Assembly: GCA_020650975.1 (NCBI GenBank)
Contig: JAIPMN010000682.1
Location: 1-31,997, forward strand
Length of the DNA stretch: 31,997 nucleotides
Source of the DNA: Apostichopus californicus
Taxonomy: Eukaryota; Echinodermata; Holothuroidea; Aspidochirotida; Stichopodidae
Direction of reading: 5' to 3'
This document shows positions 9,685 to 21,600 of the stretch, in pieces. The translations under genes and the position numbers were made by a program. The number at the start of each line of letters is the position of its first letter. The stretch's first letter is position 1. The notes under the pieces were generated by a model that ran no database searches, had not been told where the DNA came from, and worked only from the letters and a program-made list of their open reading frames with translations.

Positions 9685-12600
9685 GTAGGGTTTTCAATGT
9701 TATGGCATGTTCATTTTATGATTACAGTACTTATTTACTTTTACAAAAAAGGAATATTCTTCACAGTTTATTTAAGGGGATATGCCAGTGGCTGAAGTTG
9801 TTTACTTTTTACACAAAAAAAGCCAGAAATGTTCTGCCTTTATAGGTAACTTCCTCATAGCATTTTTGCATGGGGAAGATATTAATTTTTTTTTTAATTT
9901 AGTGGTATTTTGACAGCTTGGCAAACAACGTACAAACCAGATGTATCAGGTTTCAAGGATAAATCAACGAGGTGATTATAATATTAGAAAAGTCAAAAGT
10001 GCAGTGTTAGCTTTTGAAGAACATTGTAGTAATGACATCACAAATAACCTACTACAGTATGATCCATTCTAGGGGAAAGATGAGCGTTTAGTCAGTCACA
10101 ATATATATGTTACCTTCAAATAACCATACATCTTGTGTTAGTGACAAAGTATTAATACTGTACATGCAGCATGGAATACTTTTCTTTTTCTATATTAAGG
10201 TGTCACATTGTGTGCCACGGGAAAATATATCCATTTCAGAACTGTACAAATGTTGTAAGCTCAAGGTTTTAGGAGTTTTTACTTCAGATCACGTTAAACA
10301 TTGGGCTGTGTACAATTTTTACATGATTCTGATCAAGCCCATATTGAGTATAAATACAGGGGAAAATTTATCCGGTATGCGGTATCACAATAAAACAATT
10401 TTATGCAAAATGGGCAACAGCTATACAAGTGTGTAGATGGATAGCAATTTTTGTACACAGGTACAATCTAGTAATTTTGAAAGCCGGGAATGGTCAGAAC
10501 CTTCAAAAGTGCTATATTCAAGCACTAAATTATCCTCTGATTTAATTAATCAACCTACTTTGTATGCTTTAACGATATATATATTGAAATGATTTGGAAG
10601 GTCCTGAAAATTTTTGTGAAATTTGTTTTATTTCTGAAAAATTTTTGCATGCTGAGTTTTGAGCCCAATAATGATAACCTTTTAAGGTTATGTTCAAAAT
10701 GTTAAGAAATATTGATTTGAATAGATACTGTACACCATAAATGTTATCTTTTTATGTGATAGTTGGGCATTAGAGATTTATTTCTTTTTCCTTCTTGGTA
10801 GATGTACCCTCAACAACTGTGAAAAGTTTTTCAACCCAGGCATCAAACACGGACCCACAACACCCAGATAATTCCTTTCGGGAATATAGAAAGCTCTGTG
10901 CCAGGATCGCCGATGTCTCAAGTTACCTGGCTAAGACTAGAGAAGTCGCAGATTTCCTGAAGAAAGGCTCAGATAAAAGTATGTAAATGTTTCATTGAAT
11001 GAAGCCCTGTAGTTTGTTGTTCATACATGGGTCATGTGATACAAGAACTGGTCATGTGATACACACAGGTCAGGTGGTACAGACACAGGTCGTGTGATAC
11101 AAATAGGTCATGTGATAGAAACAGGTCATGTGACACAAGTACAGGTCAGGTGGTACAAGCAGGTCAGGTGATACAAGCACAGGTCATGTGATACACACAG
11201 GTCAGGTGCTAAAAACAGGTTACACTATGTGATGCAAACACATGTTTCATGGTACAAGCACATCCCATGTTTCACACACACACACATGTCAAAGTAAGAA
11301 CAATGCAAACTGTTCAAATTATTTTGCTATATGAAATGAACTGATGCGGTGACTTTTAAGTGGAAGTCACTTTAAGTGACTTAAAGATTACTGTAAGAAA
11401 TACCTCCAGAGTGCACGAAAAATGACAGTCTAATGATATCCTGCTTCATAACAATGAACATTTGAGACTGTTATAGCAAGGTAATTGCGTAAAGGTATCG
11501 CATTCAGTTAAGTGCCTCTTTTAACACATTTATTATCTGGTGTTATCTTTACAGATTCATACAAAGGAGATACTTACTTGTTATTGAAGCTGTTACTCCC
11601 TGGAGTGGTCAAGAGAGTCTATAATCTTAATAACAAGCAAATTGTGAAATTATACAGCCAGGTAAGATGCGCTTACCAGTTCATAGTTGAGAATTCCTCC
11701 ACTTGTAATATAGTGGAAGTGTTTTAGCAACTTTAGGAAAGCATTTGAAAAGTATGTGTTTCATCCTATAGCATCAATATGATCTTATCATCAGCAAGGT
11801 TATTGTTTAAAAACCAATGTAAATTGAAAGATTTTGCATGCAAACTTTTGTAACAATAAAAAATATATAATTGTCAGTCACTGTCAGTGATCAGTTTTGT
11901 TAATTATGTTAATTATAATATCTTATAAACTTTCAATAGGTGTGTCGTGTTTGCCTTTCGTTGTCTTATTTCTCATCTTAAATTCATTGAATATATATAT
12001 ACAAGAGAAAAAAAAATGTATGAAAACCATCATTCAGCTGCAACAGCTAACCCCAGTACCTGTTTATAACATATATGCAAACATGGCTAGGCTCATTTGT
12101 ATCCTATCGTGTCAAAAGTGTACTGGGTCTAGGATGCATATCAATGCCTGTTTTGAAACAGGGAGACATTAAACTAACAAAGTTTCGCTCTGTTTCAAGA
12201 GATATCTGATGTCGAGAAGGAATTAAAACTGCAAACTATTAACAAGCAGTTAAAATCTTTAATCTTTACTTTTAAATAATAAACAAGTCTCCAAAATTTG
12301 ACTCAGTAATTCAAGTAAATATTACTATTAAGTTCTAGTATGTTAAATCAATACTTGCCTATCGTCTAAATTTCCAGATCTTCCAGTGTGACCTGGATGA
12401 TATGGTAACAGATTTAGAGCAAGGAGATGTATCGGAGACTGTACGGAAGTTTTTTGTTGAAAGTACGGGCGTAACACCAACCAAGAAGAGCGGCCTCACC
12501 CTGCAAGAGGTAGATCGTTCATACCTCAATGATCAGGGAAAGAGAAATAGTCCCTCCCATCCCCCACCCCACCCCCCATCCTCCTCAGTTTTAAACTTTC

Positions 12601-15600
12601 TGCTGTGAGTTTCCTTTGTGGTGTGTTTAAATGCTTCATCTTTCATTGGGAATAAACATGTAATCACTCACAACCATTGAAATTTTACACTTGTTCATTT
12701 CAATCTTAATTACTACATTGTATGATCATAATTTGTAAGAAATCCTCGAGAAGATGTTACGCTTTGTTAAAAATAAAACGCTACCGTCAAAAAGCGATGA
12801 AATTCACTGAAGTAGAGGAAAGTATATCCACTCCATGAATCTGCTCTAGTCACAACAGATGTTGACATTGCCAAAAGTGAATAAAAAAGTTCATGGTATG
12901 GTAACCATGGAGACGTTAAGAGTGGGTTAAAATGTTCAATAAAGTACAGTACATTACAGTAAGTTCATATTTTTTTTAATAAGATCCCACACAAGGCACT
13001 TAATTGAAATTTTGACAGTATCAGTTTTGATGCTTGGATCTCAAGTTAACAGTCTGTATCAGGAAGGCAATCCAAACTAATTTTTTTTTTATGATATTAA
13101 TTTCTGTTACTAACTCATTATTTGCAATGTAAACACTTGCTTTTATTCTTTAGCAGCCTGCAAGAAATGCAACTATCAGTATTAAAACGTTGTTGATTTG
13201 TTTTCTCTATTTAAAAATGTTGTAAACATTGCATTTCCAGGTGGAATAGGTACAGTGTTTAGTGGACCGAACACTGTTCTATTGAGTGGGTGATTGAATT
13301 CTGTTTAGTCCAAAATACTTCTTCGAATATCACGACATAACACAAATACATTTATCATTCCCTTACTGCTTGAGAATGTATTATTTGACTGCGAAATTTT
13401 TTAAAATTTTGTTCTAGGTTGATGCTTTCCTGGATCGCCTGGTGCCTCTGACCAGAGAGCAAGAACAGCAAGCTGAGCTGGCCAAAATGACGCGAAAATG
13501 CACCAGCAACGACCTCAAGATGTTGATCCGCCTTATTAAACACGACTTGAGAATCAATTCTGGCTCAAAACACATGTAATGACCATTTATCCAGCCAGTT
13601 TTCAATGTACAAAACTTCAAGAAAGCTACTTTTCAGATGAATATCAACTCATTTTAGCCTAAAATAAAATCAGTTATATATACTTTGATCTTGCCATATT
13701 TGCCATGTAAGAGTGGGAGGGGGGGGGGGGAGGAGGATAGAAATTGCGATTGTGGTAAACTGCGGCCAACAATCAGCCAATAAAATATCTAAATAATGTT
13801 TGTATCACGCAATGCTATTAATACTAATATTAATTTCATGGAGGGAGTTTTGTGTAGAAAATTTCAGAGGTACCACATATATACTATTTAAAACAAACAG
13901 GACGTTCGTTTATACTGGAATTGGCATATGAAGTAATTGTTTTATATTTTTGTCAGACTGGAGGCACTAGATCCCCATGCATACGAGGCATTTCAAGCGT
14001 CTCGTAATCTTCGTGATGTGGTGGACAGGGTACTCTCAAACAGAGATGCTAATGGAGTACCAGGTATGAACAAGAAGCTGAGTGTCAGAGCCAACTTGAT
14101 GACACCCGTTCTGCCCATGTTGGTGAGTACAGGATTGCTACTTTCCGTGGTTTGCCAGGTTCATTACAGGAATACTCATCTTATAAGGTTATTCAATCGA
14201 ATTCTTGTTTTGCATACATTCACTTATCGAAAGAAATGGAAGTAATCATGAAAACGAGTATGTTTCCATGGAGATTAGCCAAAATGAAAAGCATATGGCA
14301 ATTTTGAGATATTCAGAGTTACGAAATTATAATACTATTCAACAGATAAGTAGACATTATATTAATGATCCATACTTGAGTAAGTGGCATTGCTTAACAT
14401 CAAATTAATGGCTGATGCTTTCGATTTTTGTCAAGGGGTGGTGGGAGGAAACATCAACTGTTTCAGTTCTCCTCATGTTGCCTATAGCTTCCTTACAACC
14501 CTGTTTGCTATGGTCTCTAAACTTACAGCCTTGCCAAAACTTTCTTAAATTTTTGTTACTTATGGTCTCGATTATTATGGCCTTTGTAACATTATCACAC
14601 TCTTAAATTGTGTAAGCTATGGTCTCTAAAATTACAGCCTTGGTATAAATAGCCAAAACTTTCTTACAATGTGTCACTTATTGTTTCTAATATAATATCA
14701 CAGCCTTGGTAGTGTTATCACACCCGTAAATTGTGTGACATCCTGCTTTTACCCATAACTCTCAAAGGTCTGGTCAGATATGGTCATTAAAATTACAATC
14801 TCTGTCACTCTCTCACATTATGTTACCAACATGGTCCTCAACATAACAGCCCTGCTAACAGCCCTATACCCATAACTATCTTTTAATACATTGTATAGAC
14901 TAGCATCTCTTCAAATTCCGTCCTTCCTAATTGTGTTTTCTTACAGGCAGAGGCTTGCAAATCTGTCGGTCAGGCCATCTCCAAGTGCCCCAACGGTATG
15001 TATTCTGAGATCAAGTACGACGGCGAGAGAGTACAAATACACAAACAAGGGGATGACTTTCAGTACTTCAGTAGAAGTCTTAAGCAGGTGCTACCTCATA
15101 AGGTAGCACACATCAAAGATTACTTACCAAAGGCCTGTCCCCATGGCAACAGTGTCATCTTAGACAGTGAGGTAAGTAGAACATAATCAAACAGATATGT
15201 CAATATATAAAGTTTGTCAATATAAATTTTGTCAAAATAATAAATTGTGCATGTATTTTGAGAAATATTGTGTAATATTGAGAAATATATAATGTATTTT
15301 GAGAAATATAAATTTTGTCAATATAAATTTGTCAATTTTGTCAATATATAAATTTTGTCAATATAAATTTTGTCAATTTTGTCAATATAAATTTTGTCAA
15401 TATATAAATTTTGCATGTATTTTGAGAAAGATATCGGTAGTTCTTCTTTATCAGTTGTAATTTCATAGCATCATCATAGCATTGTGTGTCAGTACAATCG
15501 TAGAAGTTTCATGGCATTGCTGTAGCATCACCATTGCATCACCATAGCATAACCATAGCAATTCTGTTCATCTAGTTCTATTATTACATAAGATTCAAAG

Positions 15601-18600
15601 GTGTTATATTCATAGCCTTGCTCCAAAATTATCATGTAATTATCACAGCATAGTACCACCTTAATACACCATTTATGGACTGTAAACATCAGTTTAGCAT
15701 CATAACTATTACATAAATCTATCTTTATCTAACTTTCAATTCTGTGGCAACTTAACAGTTTCATATTTGACTCTCTCTCTCTCCCCCAGATATTAATGGT
15801 GGATACGAATGGTAAAATCCTACCGTTTGGAACCCTCGGAATCCATAAAAAGAGTGCTTTCCAGGACGCCAATGCTTGCCTCTTTGTCTTTGATTGTATT
15901 CACTTCAACGGTGAAAACTTGATGGACAAGTAAGTGAAATATGTTCCATGGATGTATTTTGGGGGTGGGGTGGGGGAGGGGGGAGGGTGAGGTTTGTGCT
16001 TCCCTGCATCAATTACTTTTTTGTATATTTCACAGCCCATTTGATTCTTCATATCTAATCTATTTGTTTCCTGGTTATATTTTTACCTCTCTTACCTTTG
16101 GTTCCTGTGTGATTTTTTCCCACCACTTTTGTTGTTTTTTGTTTATGCAACCTCGTCTATTTTCAACACCATCTGCTCGTTCAAATCACTCGTTAGTTTT
16201 CTACGATTACCTTCTGTAATTATTATCCCTTTGTTTCCCTTCCATTATTTTAAATATTTGAATGAAAATCCTTTTGGTGCCAAAAGATTGTTTATACTTG
16301 GCTCAAAGCCATCCAGGAAGAAAGCTAAGAATCAGTACGACCTGAATCTATAACGACCTTGTATTATTAGAAAAACATACGTTGCCCTCGAACAAAATGC
16401 ATTTCATTCGCTGACCCTGAGAGATTATTGTTTTGGTTTGAAAATGAGCGGGGAAAAAAATCATCTTTATCCTGATTGTGAATAGTAACTTTGAAAATGA
16501 TTGGTTATGATTAATAGTCACCAAAGGAAAATGAAACGTTGGTCTAATTCAATTTCCAAGAGACATTTAATCCGGATACAGGAAGGTAAATGTGTATTAT
16601 TAATTGTTGAATAAGCATTGGCAAGCACATTTTTACACCAGTAGTAGTGAGTGTGTTACTTATATACTATATTATTAGAAACCTAAATGGAGGTCAGCAG
16701 TGTAATATTCTCCTATTGGGATGAAAAAAAATGAGAATTGAAAAAAGAAAGATTGTCTAAAGAAAAATGATTTTATATTAAGAAAGATCCTCAGATATTT
16801 TTTTCCAAGCAAATGAACAACAGAAAACTGACTAAATTTTGAATAAAGTATGAAGACAGTACAATACAAAATTTTGAAAGAGTAAAGTAAACTAATGGTG
16901 GATAGGGTAATTCAAATCATGGTAACACATTTTGTCTGGCAACATTTTCTTAAAGAGAGACTAACTTTGCTATTTTTAGTCATTTTAAATTGTATTTTCT
17001 CTCTCTTCTAAGGCCACTGAAAGAGAGAAGGAAGGTTCTGGAGCAAAATATGACACCAATCCCAAATCGCATCATGTTCTCAGAGATGGAATTCATCAAG
17101 GTAATTTCTAAATTTCATATGGGGTCAGGAAGAGTGTGAGGGGGGGGGGGGAGAGGGAGGAAGTGAGGTGATTGGGAGAATAGTGTCTTTCATTCATAGT
17201 GTCACCTCACATGTTCATAGGATACTTTGATACTTCTATAAACTTTGAAAAAAAAATATTCAGATATTATCTTCTACCTTGTATGGATTTTTATGACTTA
17301 GTTTTTAAATCCATCATTTTTTGCGCTTGTTCCAATCACTGCTGATGACGATAGCAGTTGAAGCCTCACGTGGATATAAAGTCTTGCGTTTGAAACAGAA
17401 TCTTCTGTCTAAAGATTTTGAAAACTTTTCTTCAGCTTTCATCTCACCTGTTGCTATTTGTTTCCTAATCCATCCCATTTTGTGACATATTGTGTAGTGA
17501 TCATACTATATACAAGTCCCTATGTAGCTGTACAGCCTCACACTTCAATTTGAGGTTTATAAACATGGTTATGCTTGATCAAACAGAACAGGAGTAGTAT
17601 CAGTGATGCCATATCTAATTGTGTGTGAACTGGTCACAGAATGCAATAATTTACATAATATAGGGGATATATTCCCTACATGCTTAAAATGTCTAATTAT
17701 CCTTCAACATTTGCCATTTTTGTCTTTTCATTTTCTCCATCTTATAGGAAGCAGACGACCTATCAGCGATGATCAGAAATGTTATTAAAGAAGGCCTTGA
17801 GGGTCTTGTCCTTAAAGACATAAATGTAAGTTAAAAAAGTGGCAAGTCACAATGGTTATTGTTATGAAAATATTCCACCTAAATAAAAATCCTAGGCCCT
17901 CTTCATTGGCTTAATTGTTTGTTTTTCAATTGGTTAAACTGAATATTTTTAGAAGGGAGAAACAGTGAGTAAAAAGGAAGCAAGCCCTTTAGAGAATCAA
18001 AAACATCGCTTGATTTAAGTTTCTTATTGCAAATGGTGAATTCTTATGGATTTTTGGGTTATTCACATTACACTTCATTTCTTATCTTAATTTTGCATCT
18101 TTTCTTAGGGCGTATATGAGCCCGGCAAGAGACATTGGCTTAAAGTGAAGAAGGATTACCTCTCTCAAGGAGCTATGGCAGATTCTGCTGATCTGCTAGT
18201 CTTAGGAGCTCACTATGGGACAGGAAACAAAGGTATACCTTCTGTTCCCAGCTAATCTCCCCCTCCACCCCCCCCCCCACCTCCCCTGTCTGTGTTCCTA
18301 ATGGGTGTCCATGAATAATAAACTAAGTGTATTTCCACCTAAACCAATCCTTTCCTATCCAGGAGGGGATGATGTCTGTGTTTCTAACGGGTGTCCATGA
18401 CTTTTATACTAAGTGTACTTCAACCTAAACTAATCCTTTCTTATCTAGGAGGGATGATATCTGTGTTTCTAATGGGTGTCCATGACTATTATACTAAGTG
18501 TACTTCCACCTAAACCAATCCTTTCCTGTCCAGGAGGGATGATATCTGTGTTTCTAATGGGTGTGCATGAATATTAAACTAAGTGTACTTCCACCTAAAC

Positions 18601-21600
18601 ATAATATTTTCCTTATCCAGGAGGGGATGATGTTTGTGTTTCTAATGGGTGTCCATGACCATTATACTAAGTGAACTTCCACCTAAACCAATATTTTTCT
18701 GTCCAGGAGGAATGATGTCTGTGTTTGTTGTATATGAATATTAAACTAAGTGTAACCTAAACCAATCCTTTCTTATCTAGGAGGGATGATGTCTGTGTTT
18801 CTAATGGGTGTTCATGAATATTAAACTGTATTTCCACCTAAACCATTCTTTTCCTATCCAGGTGGAATGATGTCTGTGTTCCTAATGGGTGTCCATGACC
18901 CTGTCACCGACAAATTTTACACCGTGACTAAATGCGGAAACGGATTGGACGATGAAACATTAGCCAAAGTGAACAAAGAGCTACAGGTGGTAAAGATCAG
19001 TAAAAATATGGGGAAAGTCCCATCGTGGTTAAAGATCAACAAATCACAGGTTCCTGATTTCGTCGTTCAAGACCCAAGGGTGAGTTTCCTCGAGTAGAGC
19101 CGCTTAGCTGTCTTTAATAAGTTACACCAGGCTAGAATATTGGGAAACGATAAAAGAATAAAAACCAGAAGGGAATTAATCATAAAGGAAGAATAAATGT
19201 ACAAGATATATTGAAGTGGAAGGGTGGGGTGAGGGCGCTGCAGATGACGGAACAGATAGACATGAATATCATTATATTCACTGGCATGATGTCATAATTT
19301 AGGACTCGATATTCACTGGCATGATGTCATAATGGAGGACTCAAAACACTTCAATGACTCGATGAGGTACAAGATGACATGTGCCAGTAGGTATGCACCA
19401 TGTTCAGAAACTTGTGGGAATCCCTTAAAGGATTGGTTCAGGTATTTGACATGTCTATTTTGTATGAAAGAGCACAAAAAGACAAAACGAACAGTGAAGA
19501 AACTACCATGATAGTATGCTCTCTTAAGGAGATATGACACTTTGAAGATATCAACATTTCTTTGAAAACGACTGGTGTAGAAGGACTTACTGTGAGGGTG
19601 TGACGTCACATCCTCACTTCCTTAACATTTGTGAATATATTTCTTTAAAAATTATTTACATTTTTTAACACATTTGAAAATAATATAACCAAAAATTCTT
19701 CAGATGTTTAATCTCAAATACTTCCTTTGACAAATATGATCTCCTGACATATCCTTTGGTTGAAAGTCATGAAATCTCACAAAATATTAAGAGAAAAAAA
19801 CAAAGACTTTTCAGGAATGTGAGGATGTGACATCACAGCTAGTCAGATTTCAGCAGTTTCTACACAATCTGATAAAACTTTACACTTGAATATCTCTTTA
19901 AATGAAAAAGATATTTGAACAGTTTTTTCACCAATGTGTTTCTTTTATTTTCCTCTTTCATATAACATAAACATGTATGACAACTGAACCAATCCTTTAA
20001 ATGTTACATTTTCAGTAGGTCCTACTTTCTAATGTGGATATTAGCTGTTTGCACAGTGGTATATGCCATATGCAAGTGTATATATACCTACATATATATG
20101 CAGAAGCCAGTACAATGCATGTATCAGTGGTGACTTCAATAATGTGTAGTAGCCGAATGGTTCCATGAAAATCAAAGATGGCTGTGTCTAGCTCCAAACT
20201 TGTGTCAGACATTTAGCATGATTTATTCAAGATGCTTGCTCAAGTATGTTTACTTGGTTATGAGGAAGGGAGGGGAAGGGAGGGAGGGAAGGAAGGGGGA
20301 GGGAGGGAGGGGGGTTAAGAGGAGAAACTAAAGTAGCTTGGATGTATATTTCCAGCTTGGTAAACCTTGTTAAAAGCCTGTTGACATCGTAACTTTCAAC
20401 ATAATGTACAGTATATATCAAGCCAAGATCATTGAAGTTCAAAACACACAAAAATGGTTACAATGAGTTCAGCATTGGTTGATTTTTCTCCAATGACAGG
20501 CATTATTATAAAGCTATACTACAGCAGTGTGATATCATTGCATGATAGAGATACTCTCATACAGTATAGAGTGTTATGACATCTGAAGGTCAAACACAAA
20601 GTCAACTGCAAGTGTGCCTGCAGCATTTCTTCTCTGTGCAGGAGCATCTTTGGTAAAAGGAAATGCTGTGACGGTTTAGGCTATTAGAAATATGTTCGAA
20701 TGGTCGATGGAAAGAACAACATTTTGATCTATTTGGTTGATGTTTGTAGGCTAAAGAAAAACAAACGCCTGAAATGTGCTGCCAAGTATCTGGGTTTAAT
20801 TTTGTCTTTAAAGCAGCATTTTGCGTTTGGTCACCGGTTTCTACTTTTTTGACATGTCCATCGAGTTTTTTACATATATCAATCACAAAACAGCAAACTA
20901 AGATATCAGCCAAATTTTTCCCTGCCAACATCGTTAATTGGCGAGTAATTAAGGATAATTGCAGAAAATGAGAAAAGTATCCAGGACAAAATTCCACATT
21001 TAAAATTAATCGCATGCAGTACCCCAAACCCACTGGTTTGAATTCAACCAATCAGAGATGCAGGTTTAGTTATGAGCCGTTGCTAAAAATAGATTCAAGA
21101 CTTTGCGTTAGTACAACCAGGGAGTTGTTATGGAACTCCCTGGTACAACTGCCATATAGACTGTACACAAATCAAGCTTGGTGTTGTATTACGTATTGGT
21201 CAATGACGTTCGTAGTGTTTAAATATTAATATTATGGGCGAGGTTAATTGGGATCCCAACGGAAAATATCTTGGAGAAAAACAAAGTTGAAAGTTGCAAA
21301 TGTTTCGACTTTTATGCCACCATTAGCAGTAAGATTTAAATAGATAATCTAGTTATGTATGTCGTTATGGCATAGTGGAGTCAGTGAGGTTGAGAAATAT
21401 CATAGAAAAGGACGCAAAATGCTGCTTTAAGAAAAGTACAAAATTGTTGAGTCTGATCGGCTGTTTAATCTCACTTCGCAGAAAGCACCTGTTTGGGAAA
21501 TAATCGGAGCGGAATTCTCCAAATCGGACATTCACACGGCAGACGGAATCTCCATCAGGTTCCCGAGAGTGACGAAAATCAGAGACGACAAAGATTTTAC

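Noticed and set aside
9685-9845. Continuation of the LIG3 frame beyond exon 2
   Set aside because: The donor at 9685 and the matching phase of exon 3 show it is intron; the extra residues have no LIG3 similarity.
18363-18400. An earlier start for exon 13 at the first decoy acceptor
   Set aside because: The copy shifts the frame and ends early; only 18862 continues into the conserved OB-fold sequence.
20602-21051. 149-codon minus-strand ORF
   Set aside because: It crosses the border of the TTAA-flanked MITE and has no recognised domain.
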